From Phytophthora colocasiae (taxonomy: Eukaryota > Oomycota > Peronosporomycetes > Peronosporales > Peronosporaceae), in the NCBI GenBank assembly GCA_018806915.1, contig JAGKQI010000031.1, positions 930,001-994,000 of the forward strand: a DNA stretch of 64,000 nt, in the 5' to 3' direction. This document shows positions 52,533 to 64,000 of the stretch, in pieces. The notes below the pieces were generated by a model. It did not search any database and was not told where the DNA came from. It saw nothing but the letters and a program-made list of their open reading frames with translations. The translations under genes and the position numbers were made by a program. Within the stretch, counting starts at the first letter, position 1. Each line of letters begins with the position of its first letter.

Positions 52533-54299
52533 TCTGACCTGGCGTGCAAATGGCTTGTGTTTGTGTGCTAGGTGGGTGATTGAGAAATGAGCTTCTCTTT
52601 TAGAATCGAGGCTGACGAGCAGATCATGAATGTATACGAGCCAGTTGGAAACGAACATGTAGGCTTCATGAACGTGGAATGCATCTGGATTTGACTTTGC
52701 ACATGCAAGGATGGCGTGCTGCACGTCATCCCTGCAAACATTTTCAGGATAACTAGATATATTCAGCAGATAAACCTTCAACCCTGTCATACGCGACAGC
52801 ATTTCAGTAAGTCTTGGGGAAGTACCAGACATACAGTTTGATCGAGTAATTTAGTGCAGCTCCCATCGTGTTCAGATCTGGCACTCGACCCCATACATGT
52901 ACCCGTACATGTACAATACGATTGTGTCAGCCATTTTTCGGTCAAAAGAAAGTGATAGAAACCCAAAGGAGAAGAAAACTAATGTGTAAATCTTCTTCGG
53001 CGTTAGAGGTTGAAAACGTATTATCGTGCAGATTACACTGAATCGCTGTAGCTGAATCATCGCCTGCAGCAACACAAAAAGGAAGTGAGTTTGTTGAATG
53101 GGGACGATCATATCGTGTGTTCAGCAGCTCGCTCGTCGGCTCGCGCATAGTTCCCAGTGGGATCTGCGGGCGATTCCCATTGCGCCATCAATGCTCACAA
53201 GAATTGTTTGCCACCAGCCCATAACATCGGGGGGGGGGGGGGCACGCTGGGCTGCGTATTCAGTTTTCTTGTCGAATTTGACTCCTTGTACTTCTCCATT
53301 ACCGGTGGGCGTTTGTAGTCGGATCCCTTGGGCGAGTTGAGTTGACTTGGGCTGTTTGAAGAGTGTGAGAAACCCACTGCTTGCCACAATTATGGTGAAC
53401 ATTGATTATTTCGGCGACTTGGCAAAAAAATCCATATACATGTACTTATTAAAAGCTGTCCGATTGCAAGGGCATACATGTACTTGAAGTAGCCGTACAA
53501 GCACTTGTATAAAATCACAATAAAATTTCTAAGAGAGGAAGAGCGCAAGTCATGACGATACTGTTCGCTGAAAATATACCTGGAGCAGTGCTTCCGAAGG
53601 GCTTTCTTGACTAGGCTGAAAGTGAAGATTGGATTTACCAAAGTTGGGGTGATCCGGATAGCTTAAACTACAGGGGCGGAGTGCAATACGTACTTTGTTT
53701 GTAGTTCGAATATTCGCAGTTCGTAAGAACTGTCGCTTAGCGGCCTGCCGGACGTTTGTGATCGTACAACCGTCATGAAACATTCAAGCAACCGTCGGAG
53801 TCATATCATATTTCGATATGAAGGCATAGAATAATTCGATTGCATATACTATGCAAAAATGTATGTCACCTAGAGCGTTTATGTTATGGGCTTTGTAGCG
53901 GGCTTGTTTGGCGTGAAGCTGCAGAGAAGGAGATGAACATACTTGAGCGTATCGACGGAAACAACAAAAAGGAGTTCTGGGGATGGGGAGGTCTTTGGGG
54001 TGGATACGGATGGGGTGGTTGCTGCGACCTTGGTGGCTGGGGAGGCTGGGGCTGGTAAATGTTGTGGCGCAACTAAATGCGAAGAGTACCAGGTCGCCTT
54101 TTTGCCAATACCGAGCCTCGACTCGAGGATATGGTCAAGTGGTTCGATGCACTGTCGGCTGAAGGTGAAGATCGAGAATGTGTTCAACAGAAAGTTGTTG
54201 AGGAGTTTGAATTTGTCATTTTCATAGCTCTGAAATCAGAGCTCAGTGGCTGCATTTCTCTCTCCAGTCTCCAGTTTCATTCTGGCAGAGGTACCCAGT
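52533..54299. other. Intergenic, low-complexity patches
   Basis: No gene is supported. It holds the NLP upstream region, a 14-nt G run (53229-53242), repeated TACATGTA-type motifs (about 52895-52915, 53440-53480) and a Gly/Trp-coding GGNTGG tract (about 53980-54058). Confidence 0.4.
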
Positions 54300-55594
54300 C
54301 GTATTTCAACTTTGTTACAGTGGTTAGCTCTGGTGCTTCTAGGCGTACGTGGAACAATTGTGTGGTGGAGCGGATCTGGCCAAAATCTGGTTGAGGCCGA
54401 TCGCGATCGCCACTTGCGCCCAGACACCGACTAACGGAGGGGGTCCCCCGATGATCCGTGATCTTGTTGCGTGTAGTGTTCACCTTGTGTACCCGTCGGT
54501 AGGCGGGTTACGCTCTTCCAGGTAACTTCTGAAGATGTCTTGGGACGAGAAGAAGGTCTTGGGTGACGCAGGGGTTTGAGGCGGCGTGGAAGTTCTTCAC
54601 TCCACCTCGGGGTACTTGATCCCGGTCGTAGGCGAGTTCTCGAGCCTTGATCCGGGTGCCTGGTTCTTGATCCAGGTCTTCCAATAGTCCAATGTTCGGG
54701 ATTCAGTCCCTTCCTTTCGTTGTTTTCCGCTTCCGATAGCGGGGGTCTTGAGGGGGCGAGATTCGACGGGATCCTTAGGCTAAACAACCAATTCCTTCCG
54801 ATCCGATGTATGCACTTAAAGGATAGTTCACTAGATAGGGCAAAGCTGGCCAATATATTATCCAGACTTAACCGCTATACTAGGTCACGTATCCTTACCT
54901 TCCTGACGCTTGTAGGGCCAATGTAGTTCCCGGTTCCAGGCGTAGCGAAGACACTTGAGTGGTTCAGGGCAAATTCGAGTCTGTTTATGGTTATTCCTAT
55001 GCCTACTAATCCCATCCTGATTTACTATCCTACGATCACATGACACTGGCTACATAGCTGATCCCTAGCTTGGTTCCCCTAACCCTGATCGTGGGCCGAT
55101 TCCGTACTTAACCGAAGCTTGATCTCGTACTTAACCGAAGCTTGATCTCGCACTTAACCGAAGCTTGATCTCGCACTTAATTGGGGCTCGATCGCGGCCT
55201 GATCCCGCTTGGTAATCCTTCAAAGAATCCGGATCAGGCCACCAGAAGAGTCTGCGTCGCGCCTGGGGCTGAGCTTGATCCGGACCTGATCTCGTACCTA
55301 AACGGGAGAAGATCACGCAGTGATCCTGCGTGATCCTGCTTCGTTGCCGCCCGGGGATATAGGGTCATGCTGCTAGAGGCCTCGAGGCGCCGGGGTAAGC
55401 CGATCGCGTTCACTTGGGACCCCGTCATCGTTGATCGCGCAAGAACATCCTTGATTCCCCCATTCTTCCTCCGGCAGGATTCGGATCACCCACGAACACC
55501 GCTCCACTTGCTCCCCCGCCGGTGTCTCTGTTGCCTGTTCCCCGGCGGGACCCATCGTGCCTTCGTCTGATTCGACCCAGATCTGGGGATCACA
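54300..55594 (-). repeat. Probable 3' LTR of the large Gypsy element
   Basis: Its minus-strand start is TG at 55594 after the polypurine tract. It contains sequence related to the relic at 24240-24560. The second LTR lies outside the window, so the left boundary is a guess. Confidence 0.45.
55103..55190 (+). repeat. Tandem repeat, 23-bp unit, about four copies
   Basis: The unit CGTACTTAACCGAAGCTTGATCT begins at 55103, 55126 and 55149 (TA changed to CA in later copies), with a partial fourth copy. Confidence 0.85.
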
Positions 55595-55783
55595 GGTCCC
55601 CCCTGTCGCTCGTCCCGACTCTATTCGGGTTCGTGGCTGATATTGCCTCTCCGGGAAAAATTCTCGTCCGCTTCACCACATCCGCCCCCAGCACGTAAGT
55701 TGAGCTGCCGCAGCTCACTTCGGGTTTATTTCCACATTCACCACCTGGAACACAAGTCATTCAAGTGCCACCACTCCCTCGCA

Positions 55784-58586
55784 ATGTCCGATCCGCCTTC
55801 CTCGCCCCCTCTGACGCCGAGAACGCCCTCGAGCGAGCACTCGATCCGATCCGCCCGATCCACGGCCTCCCGCTTCTCAACCCCCGGGGTAAACCCTGAG
55901 CTGGTCACCTTGCAAGCGAGGCTGGCCCACAGCCAACGGATGCGCGAAACCTTGAGTCGCGATCGGGACCACCTGGACGACACCGTTCGCCGGTTGCGAT
56001 CCGACATGGAGGATATGGAGCGCTTCCGGGACGACCAAGCTGAGGAGATTTTGCGGCTGAACGCCGAAATCGCTCATCTGCGATCGGGAACCGGAGATGC
56101 TATCGGTGGGGACGCGATCGCCGCCTTGCAGGATCAACGGGCCCAGCACGACGCCGAACGACGGGAGTCTGAGCAGCGACTGGCCCGGATTCAGGCGCGG
56201 CTAGACTCTGCGCTCGAGGATCTCGACTTCCGGCTGGCCGAACTTCGCATAGCCGGGGAGACGGAGATTGAACTCCGGGATGAGCTTCAGGATCGCGAAC
56301 GGGAGCTCGCCGCCGTGCGTCATGACCTGACCCTCACTCAGCGTAGCCTTGATCGCTGGCAGAGGAACGATTCCTCCCAAGGTCCACAAGCGGCTATGGC
56401 CATGCCTGCTGATCAGACTCGCCCGACGGCAGAGGAAGCTCGGTTGAGGTTGGAGTTGACGCGGACCCAAGCGGAGTTGCTCGCCGCTCGAGCCGAAGTC
56501 GCGTATCTGGAACGCGAGGCAGAGGATCACCAGGTTGAACTGGCTCGGGCACACCTCGCCTTGGAGGACGTATCCGCCCCGGATTCTCGCGCTCCGCCTC
56601 TGGGTGCAACCGCCGATGCCGCCGCCGTATCCAGCCTGGAGCAAGATCTGGCAGACGCCTTGGGAAATCTGGAAATAATCCAGCACAACCGGGACCAGCT
56701 CTCCGTCCAGCATCGTGCCGCCATTGCCGAGCGGGATCAGGCCGTCGCAGACCTGGATCAGGCCCGCCTCGACCGGGATCAGGCAATGCAAGATCTCAAT
56801 CGAGTAACGGTAGACCGTGATCGAATCCAGGTCGACCTGGACGATGCCACCCAAGATCGTTTGTCTGCCCTCGCAGACCTTGACGTGGCTCGTTCCGCCC
56901 GGGATGCGGCGACACAGGAACTCGACCAACTCCAGCGACAGAACGCGGAGCTTCGACAGGCTCACCAAGAGCTGGACGCTGATTATGCCGAAGCCGAGCA
57001 ACAGCTGCACCACGCCGAGGATTCCTCTGCTCGGTTGTCCTCGTGGATCGCGGATCGACGGGCGGCTCGTGCCACCAAAGATCTCGAAGCGCCTCCGCTT
57101 CCCGGCCGTTCCTCCTTCCTCACGCAAGCGTCCGGCTCGGAGCACCTCAGCTCCCCGTGATCTAAAACCTGCAGCTACCGAAGCTCCCGGGTCAACCCAG
57201 CCTGTCACACCCACGGTGGTCCCGACCCCGGCAGGATCAACGGCGAGTCCGCTGGATCTGTTGGCGGATCAAGCTTCTGGGCAAGCCGGAGGGGAGGAAA
57301 CCGACACTCCAGCCCCTGATCCGACCCCAGCGCCTACGGATCAGTCCGGATCGCTTCCCGCCGAGGGTGATTCGCCGGATGAGGACGAGGAAGACTCCGA
57401 CTACGATCCCCAGCACCCATTCTCATCGCCGTCCGAAGAGGACGGAAGCCCAGAACCCAGCAATGGAACTAGTTCTGAAGCCGAATCGGAACGTTCCAAC
57501 GAGGCGGAGGACTCCGAGGAGGACGAGACTCTACACATGGGCCGCCAACGGTCTATCTCGACGCACCGGCGCGAGTCCGGTCAGGTTCCGAGATCCGGAC
57601 CTTCTGGCACCCGTGGATCGGGGTCTCCGGACGGCTCAGGCCCATCTCCAGATGGATCAGGTCCGCCGTCTCCAGGATCACCTCCGGGTTCCCCGTCACC
57701 GCCGCCACCTCCTTCCGGCGGTTCCTCGCCCCCCGGGCTCCGACCACCCCTGTTCCCGGTCGCCTCTTTCATTCCAGGGTACGATCGGCAGCGTACCTTC
57801 GCGGCCGCTGACATCGTGCCGTGGGATCCGCAGGTGATCGGGCAGTATTCGATCGTGGGTCTGATCGCCAGTTCTCTGGGCAAACGGTTGTTGATCCCTT
57901 CGGGTTGGCTGTTCCCTTCCCAGATACAGGCTGGGCCTGCACCGACCCCCCGCACCGAATACCTCCACGAGTTGATCACGGGCGTGAACGTGCTTGATCT
58001 GCTGGCTCTGGAGCCGTGGAACGACTTCACGAACCCGGGTCCCCTTACGTTCGACCTCGATCTGCATGAGAGGGAGGGAACACCCCTCGCGGCCGTGGCC
58101 GCCACCTATCGCGTTCTGGAGGAACGGCACCGTCAAGCATTTTGGGAGGCCACCCACAACTTCGAGATCACCTCTGCCATGCAGGATGCGGATCTTGAAC
58201 TGCAGCGGTATTACGTTGCTCGCAAGGCCCGGCGGAGTCGGGCTGGGTCTGCTTGGCGCCAATTCCTCGCCTCCTTCCCCGCCATAATGCGCAATCAGTG
58301 GTTCGATCTCGACATCCTGCTGGATCCGTTCTTCCTTCACCTCCCCATTCCGTCGGTGCATGTGGTTCGTTGGTATCCCGGCGTGGTCTCTCGGCGTGCC
58401 AACCTGGCGGATCCCAACGCGAACGTCCCAGAGCCGGCGAACCTGATCGAGGCTCTGGAGGAGTGTGACGAGGCGGATCCGTGGCGTAACCAGTATCGGC
58501 AAGACCCGGTCAACCATCCCGCTACCAGGATTCCCCGACTTATCGGCAAGTTCAATCCTCCTCCCGCTGGGGCCGCTTCTCCGTAA
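55784..58586 (+). pseudogene. Antisense ORF between pol and 3' LTR: coiled coil, acidic/Pro linker, globular domain
   Basis: Proposed start MSDPPSSPPLTPRTPSS at 55784. Residues about 70-440 form a long coiled coil rich in Glu/Arg/Asp/Gln (DRDHLDDTVRRLRSDMEDME). The frame stops at 57160, but sense moves to a second frame (used from about 57100) with Pro/Ser/Glu-rich linker sequence. A globular domain follows from about 57760 (FIPGYDRQRTFAAADIV to LIGKFNPPP) and ends at 58586. It runs convergent to pol, whose stop is 352 bp away. It might be a captured gene, a gag coded antisense, or part of a second element fused tail to tail. No known family is recognised. Confidence 0.55.
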
Positions 58587-58938
58587 GTCGTGCGAACTTC
58601 GATCACTTGCAGCAAGGCTCGGGGCTTCTCCCCGAGTTCGGATTCGGAACCCCTTCCAGGGCCGGTCTACATTCTTCCATCTCCATTCGTAATTCTCATA
58701 ATCTCCACTCGTAATCCGTAATCTCCATTCTCACAGTCATTCCATCGTACTCTATCATTTTAGGAATGTGATCCCCTTTCATCTCCATCTCGACATCCCG
58801 GATCACCATCTTCCACCGTCAAATTCCCTACGCACATGCATATACACAAATATAAAACTCTCGCTTTGATCTGGATTCTCCTCCACATCAGCTTCTTCGA
58901 TCCCGGCGAGGTAACCCTGTCACCTCGCCTGGCTTCCC
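58587..58938. other. Gap between the convergent aORF and pol stops
   Basis: 352 bp of AT-richer, pyrimidine-rich sequence with repeated AATCTCCA/TTCTC motifs (58690-58735) and no ORF. It probably holds both 3' ends. Confidence 0.5.
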
Positions 58939-61418
58939 TTACACTTCTTCTTGCGACTGCATCACGCCGAACCGGTTCCGATTAGCGTGGTCACGTAGGA
59001 ACGCGCTCAATATGGCCCCACAGTTAAGATCAGCTTCGTCGACCCACGTTGGCTCATCATAACCGACCCAGTGCACCAGGAACTCACGATAGATCCGGCC
59101 GTAGCGAGTTCGTTTCCCACTTCGCATGTCCGAGATCCGTTCGACTTCGTACTCATCGGCATCCAGATCTGGAACCCAACTGTCCTCCGGAAGGAGGATC
59201 TCATCGAAATCGAGCCGGTCTGCTTCATCTACCGTCAACTCGATCCGCGGTCGATCTGGGAAATTCCGTACCAGCTTTAGCTTAGAAACATGAACCACCG
59301 GAAAGATATGGTAATCAGAGCCCGCGATCTCCAGCTTGATCGTGAATTCATTGAGCTTCTCTGCAACACGGAACGGGCCATGCCAAAGGTGGGCGAGTTT
59401 ACGGGCATACCCTTCCTTCACACGATCTAGGTATAGCCAAACTCGTGATCCAGCTTCGATCTGATGCGGATCGACATCCTCATTGTGCCGATCAGCTCGG
59501 TCCGCGATCGCCTCTCGCAGCTTAGCGTTGACCTGTTCTCTCGACTGCTGGTAGTATCTCTGAACGCGATATCTCCACCGTCTTGGATCGCGATCGTGGC
59601 GTCTGGTCGACCCGATCGGGATCGTTGCTTCCAACGTCGATCTTGGATCCCATCCGTGTACCAAATAGTGAGGGTATTTCCCCGGACCCGATCGTGAGCC
59701 GTGTTAATGGCGAAAGTCAATCTCTCCGCATATTCATCCCAGTCCTTTTGATCGAGATCTTGAACATACATCTTGATTGCCCTAGTGGCCGTTTGCACCA
59801 TCCGTTCCGCAGTCCCATTGGCCTGTGGTCGGTAGGCCATCGTCGCCCGTTGTCGCTGCCCCAGGATCCTATTAAACGATCTGAAGAAGTCGGACATGAA
59901 GCCCGGCTCTCGATCGTGCCTGATCATCTCGCTAGCGCCAAATCTGCGGAACACGCATTCTTCATAAGATTCCGCGACGGTCTGAGCCGATCGGGAGGAA
60001 CTAGCCTTTGCGATCACATATCCCGTGAACAGATCCACCCAGATCAGCAGTTCAGTATTGCCTTTGTTGGATCTGGGCAGAGAGGGTATGTGATCCATCG
60101 CTATGATCTGGAATGGGTATGTAGCTTGCAGATTCCCAGGTGACTCGCCCCGGATCGTGGGTCTCCCCTTTCCGGCCTCACAGTCTACACACTCGCCTAC
60201 GTATCGCTGCACACTCCGATATAATCCCCTCCAGTGGAAATGATCTCGGATCCGCTGATAAGTGCGTCCGATCCCTTGATGTCCCCCTTCCAGAGTCGTA
60301 TGGTAGTGGTGGAGGACATCCTGCTGTAGCGTTTCTGGAACCACGAGTCTCATCAGGCGGTCGCGATCACCTCTTGATCTCGGCCCTGGTGGGCAATAAA
60401 ACAACAGATCCTGTTCATCTACCTCGTACTCGGAAGCGATCTTGGCGTAAGATCCAGACTCGGCTCGAGTAAGATCCGCGATCTGCCCAGCCAGGTACTT
60501 CTTTAGTCCGGCGATCCAGACCTCCTCGTCCTGGGCTCGCCTGATCCGATCCACTCGCATCTCCCGGATCAGTTCCTCTCGCAGGACAGCGGCATCGGGT
60601 CGCGCTCGGGCTGCACCCGTGGCTACAGCCGACACTTGCACCGTTCGATCTTCAACTCGAGGGATCAACACCTCATCAAGCCGATTTAGGGTGACCAGAT
60701 CACACCGATCTGCTTCATCGTGGACCTCGATCCCGCTTCCTCGCTGCAGCGCGGCACTCGCCAAGCTGTCTGCGCTCCCATTCCAGTCTCTCTTCACATG
60801 GACTAGCTCATGATCTCCCCAATTCCGCAAGTGATCTAGCACCTTCTGTTTCAGTAACGTCAATCCTGGCGCCTTGCAGTCGATCTCGCCCCGGACTTGT
60901 CGGATCACTAGGTTCGAATCGCCACAAATGACCAAACGGCGGCGTTCTAACTGTGCGATCATGCCAAGACCTAGCAAGAGCCCACGGTATTCCGCTTCAT
61001 TGACAGTAAGACTCTCCGCATAGTCTGATCTAGCTTTGATCACTTTCCACTCCGGCAAACTCCACACGATCGCGCTGAAAGCGCCTCCTCCTCGTTTCAC
61101 GCGTGCCGAACCGTCGAAACTTACTACCCATAGCTCCTCGCCTGGATCTACGGTGGGAATCGGCATCTGGATCTTACGCCTTGGTTCCTTCTGTGGCGCG
61201 ATCGCGATCAGGGCTTCGTCGATCTCCGATCTAGGCGTTATATTAGCTGCGATCGCCCCCAGTATCTCATCCTCTCCCTTCGTACACTTCGTGATCTCGA
61301 GTGTCCATGGGGACAGGAGAGCAGACCATTGTCCCAGACGCCCTTGAAGGCCGGCAGCCTTGAACAGCCAGGCAAGCGTGGAGTGTCTGGTTAGGACCTT
61401 GATCCGACGTCCCACCAA
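58939..61418 (-). CDS. pol: Gypsy pol: second RNase H, integrase, chromodomain (one frameshift)
   Basis: From 61418, after the first RNase H, a second complete RNase H appears (WVVSFDGSARVKRGGG, NEAEYRGLLLGLG, ICGDSNLVI, KRDWNGSADSLA; about 61140-60730). The integrase finger is HHYH...C..C (VDCEAGKG), and the core has AMDHIPSLP, RHDREPGF and NGTAERMVQ. The frame shifts near 59650. Integrase C-terminal sequence and a chromodomain (YEVERISDMRSGKRTRYGR, FLVHWVGYDEPTWVDEADL) continue in the 59664-58939 frame. The second RNase H resembles cellular/plant RNase HI more than the Ty3 type. Confidence 0.88.
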
Positions 61419-61424
61419 CAGGGT

Positions 61425-62003
61425 TTAGTGTAGATCCAGGATCCGAAGTAGAGCTAACACCTCCTTTTCGGCAACATTATAGTTTAACTCGTTCGTCTTC
61501 AAGGTTCGGCTGGCAAACGCGACCGGGTGGTAGATCTGGTCGTTTTCCTGCATTAGTGCGGCGGAAATCGCCCAGTCACTGGCATACACGATCACCACGG
61601 GTAACTTTGTCATGTCGAAGTGACGAAGGATCGGGGTCGACGCGATCTTGGTTTTCAAGGCTGTAAACGCCCTGTGTGCCCTACCCCACCTTTCGTCGCC
61701 AGCTCTTTGGGCCAGATTGGCTCCGACCTTGCTTGAACAGGGGGGAGGCGTCGCCCCCAAGTTAAGATCCGGCGTACTATTCCCCTTTTGAGTCAAGGTG
61801 TCGGGTGATCCATCCTGATTCGACTTAAGCGCAACGGGATCTCGATTGATCGGGTCCGTACTATCCATGATCTTCCGAAGATCTGGTCGCTTCTTCAGTT
61901 CTGCGAACTCCACTTCACGTAGTTCATATAGGACCGATGCATAGATCGCATAATCCTCGATGAACCGACTATAGTAATTCAAACTTCCCAGGAACGATTG
62001 CAT
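61425..62003 (-). pseudogene. pol: Gypsy pol: RT thumb/connection and first RNase H
   Basis: QSFLGSLNYYSRFIEDYA (RT end) is followed by an unusual spacer (about residues 35-110, rich in Asp/Ser/Pro). RNase H of the Ty3 type follows: VVIVYASDWAISAALMQ, HPVAFASRTLKTNELNYN, EKEVLALL. The frame ends at 61425, seven bases before the next pol frame. Confidence 0.8.
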
Positions 62004-63266
62004 GGATCGGAGCGACCCAGGAATGGCAGATCCGTCAGAGACTTCAGGTCTTTCGGGTTTGCCTCAATCCGTCGATCGACACTTTGTGTCCGAGATATTC
62101 CACCTTATCCATGCCCCAGAAGCTCTTCGCCACACTGATCGAGAGATTCCACTTATCACAGGCCTCCAATAGGTCTTCCACCCGATCGCACATTTGATCC
62201 CATGTTCCAGCCGTGATCAAGATATCGTCGATGTAAGATCTCCGTCCTAGAACCGACGGGCGACCAGGATCTTCCGGGACCCTGATTCAAACACATCTGT
62301 AGAGTCTTTCGTATTCCCTGACTGGGAGATCTTCAAAAATCCATATAGGGCGTTGTCCACAAGACGTTGATAGATCTGAGGGGCGTTCTTCAGCCCGAAC
62401 GGCATGCGATTCCACTCGAAGAGGCCGAACGGGGTGATGAAAGCTGAGATCGCGCGAGCTCGATCGGTCATTGATACGACCCAGAATCCACTCGCCATGT
62501 CTAATGAACAGTACCACAGAACTTTGTCAAGATCTTCTAACAGGTCATTGATCAGAGGCATTGGGTAGATCATCAGCCTCGTGAGACCGTTCACCAGCCG
62601 ATAATCGATACATAGTCGGATGTCTACACCGTTCTTCTTGATGATCACCACGATCGGCGATGCCCATGGCGAGGTCGATGGCCGGATGATCTTGGCAGCT
62701 AGGAGTCCTTTGATGAGATCCGATACTTTCTCGCGGAACTGTGGCGCCACCTTTCGGACTCGTTGTGCGATCGGCTTTGCATCACCCACGTCGATATCGC
62801 ATATAACACCCTTGGCCGCTGGAGGAAGTGCGTTTCCCTTTCCGATCAGGAGATGTCGCTTCTTCCAAATAATCTGTCGAAGTTTCTCGATCTCCTCCGG
62901 GGTAGCCGATCCCGGATTTCCTACTTGCAGATCTTCGATGCTGACTTCTTCAGTGGTGGAAATCTGGATCTCCGGTACTACTGCGAGATTATCGGCTAGA
63001 TCTTCGGCCGAAAAATCGCCACTTTCGTGTAAGTGGGTCTGATCAGCGTTCTCGATCCCTTCAGGAGATGTCGGATCCGGTTCATCCGTTGATTGATCAC
63101 GCAGCCTATCGTCCTTGGCTGTCAAGATCGGGGTGTCTTTAACCATGGGGACGGCGTCGGCGTCGGATACATGTTGGATCTCGATTTGAAAATCTGGTTT
63201 TTCTGTTTTTACCTCGATTTCCTCTTCACATGTCCGATCTGTCCGACCTGGGGCCTGATCTGGCAA
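62004..63266 (-). pseudogene. pol: Gypsy pol: RT fingers and palm
   Basis: The frame 63266-62247 holds RPSTSPWASPIVVIIKKNG, RLCIDYRLVNGLT, WYCSLDMASGFW and FEWNRMPFGLKNAPQIYQ. It stops at 62247. The catalytic box SYIDDILITAG appears one frame over (about 62233-62205), followed by VEYLGHKVSIDGL sense to about 62040. One frameshift near 62250 and another near 62030 break the RT. Confidence 0.85.
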
Positions 63267-64000
63267 GCTCTCATTCGTCTCAGTCTCACCATTCGTCTCA
63301 GTCTCACCGCCCCAGCTTCGCCACTCGGGGCCTTGTCGGAACTGATCGTGATCAGTGGGGTATCCATGGGATCCGGTTGGGGATCGATGAATGCGACCTT
63401 GACTTCGGCCGTATCGGTCGGTGATCGCGGTTCCAATGTCGATATTGGTGCAGGATCAGGATCGGTCTTGATTGCCCCACCTCGACGGAGTATAGATCGC
63501 GGCGTAACGTAGGTCGGCCGTTCGACCGACGGTAAGGGGATCTCTACGGTTTCCTGAGGTTCCGGTCTTGCGTCCACTGTCGCTTCTAGAGCTAGATTCT
63601 GCCACTCTATGTAACGCCGGGACCCGACCGACACAAACCCGGGGTAGCGAGGAACTTTTTCTTGATCAAGTACCATCCCGACATGTAATCTGTGATCCAG
63701 TCGTAAAATCTTCTCGCTCAAATTCGTGATCACTAAGTACCGAGTTCGGCCGGGTCCATTTACCACGGTGGGTACCCATTGGTCGCCTCTGTTCACCCAC
63801 AATTTCTCCGTCGCCGATAATTTCACTCTCGATGCGGCCTCTTCGGATGCCCCAACTGGGATATGTAGATCTTCTTCCAATTTTACCGATCTTACCTTCT
63901 CCCCGTATAATCTCTTGCGACCACTAAGTGGGATCCCCACTTCATTAGGTAAGCACATCGATCCCTTCGCAAGATCCATCCGGACCCCAGCCGGGATCAT
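63209..64000 (-). pseudogene. pol: Gypsy protease-region C-terminal part (runs off the right edge)
   Basis: The sequence reads as the C-terminal part of a retroviral-type protease region (NEVGIPLSGRKRL, GRTRYLVITNLSEKILRLDHRLHVGMVLD). Acidic, proline-rich linker sequence (PQETVEIPLPSVERPTYVTP) leads into RT. The active-site Asp and gag would lie beyond 64000. Confidence 0.6.

Larger units (their letters stand above)
54300..64000 (-). mobile_element. Large Ty3/Gypsy retrotransposon, dual RNase H, chromodomain, antisense ORF (truncated by window edge)
   Basis: On the minus strand from 64000 come protease end, RT, RNase H, a second RNase H, integrase and chromodomain, stopping at 58939. Downstream of pol a long ORF runs the other way (55784-58586). 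Then comes a polypurine-like AGGGGGGACC (minus strand, 55595-55604) directly before TGTGATCC, a plausible 3' LTR start at 55594. The left end is not resolved (about 54300). A second RNase H of plant type plus chromodomain is reported for oomycete Gypsy elements of the Chronos group. Several frameshifts break pol. Confidence 0.8.

Noticed and set aside
53121..53402. Proline-run ORF on the minus strand
   Set aside because: The prolines come from the poly-G run at 53229-53242; nothing else supports a gene.
53840..54058. Gly/Trp-rich C-terminal ORF
   Set aside because: Produced by a GGNTGG low-complexity tract; no start context, signal peptide or homology.
55103..55190. Telomere or centromere satellite
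   Set aside because: Only about four 23-bp units inside a probable LTR; a local tandem repeat.
56201..57214. 337-codon minus-strand ORF considered as sense gag of the large Gypsy element
   Set aside because: No capsid or zinc-knuckle motif; periodic pattern mirrors the coiled-coil heptads on the plus strand.
57581..58517. Long minus-strand ORFs opposite the antisense coiled-coil gene
   Set aside because: GC-rich shadow frames; the Gly/Pro runs are the reverse of the Pro/Ser linker. No pol motifs are present.

Overview
The window looks like a transposon-rich stretch of an oomycete genome, most probably Phytophthora or a close relative. The reasons are a secreted NLP (NPP1-like) protein, a temptin-like GPI protein, short genes with 60-77 nt GT..AG introns, an ankyrin family of the 'GHLEVVKWLH..R.EGCT' type, and tyrosine-recombinase, Ty3/Gypsy, Copia and Mutator-like elements of the kinds that fill Phytophthora genomes. 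All functional calls come from reading motifs in the sequence; no database search was possible.

Layout. 208-7163: a tRNA-headed, SINE-like element with a 17-bp target duplication, split by a tyrosine-recombinase (DIRS/Ngaro-type) retroelement with split direct repeats whose RNase H lies upstream of the reverse transcriptase. 8056-17950: a secreted protein gene with four jacalin-type lectin domains, split by a chromodomain Ty3/Gypsy element (9132-14729, target duplication ACAAA) and carrying later stop and frameshift changes. 18191-21379: a ferric-reductase relic, an RxLR-like relic and a longer ferric reductase/NADPH oxidase gene with one frameshift. 21981-28071: a CCCH zinc-finger gene split by a Mutator-like element (23408-28007, target duplication TACTCGCAT). 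28821-33396: a young Copia element with apparently identical LTRs. 33620-34225: a broken gene of unknown function.

34351-40674 is the only clean gene island: a secreted alpha/beta hydrolase (S33/TAP-like), a membrane-anchored choloylglycine-hydrolase-like Ntn hydrolase, a temptin-like GPI protein and an ABCG half-transporter. 41480-46009 holds three decayed ankyrin genes around an intact Old Yellow Enzyme gene. 46794-51556 is a decayed Copia element with 128-bp LTRs. 51780-52532 is an NLP gene. About 54300-64000 is a large Ty3/Gypsy element running off the right edge, with pol on the minus strand (two RNase H domains and a chromodomain) and a long coiled-coil ORF on the opposite strand between pol and the 3' LTR.

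How it fits together: the host genes that survive are mostly secreted or membrane proteins (hydrolases, lectin, temptin, NLP, transporter, flavoenzymes), as expected for the accessory part of a plant-pathogen genome. Two host genes are split by transposons so exactly that the reading frame resumes across the insertion when the element and one target copy are disregarded.
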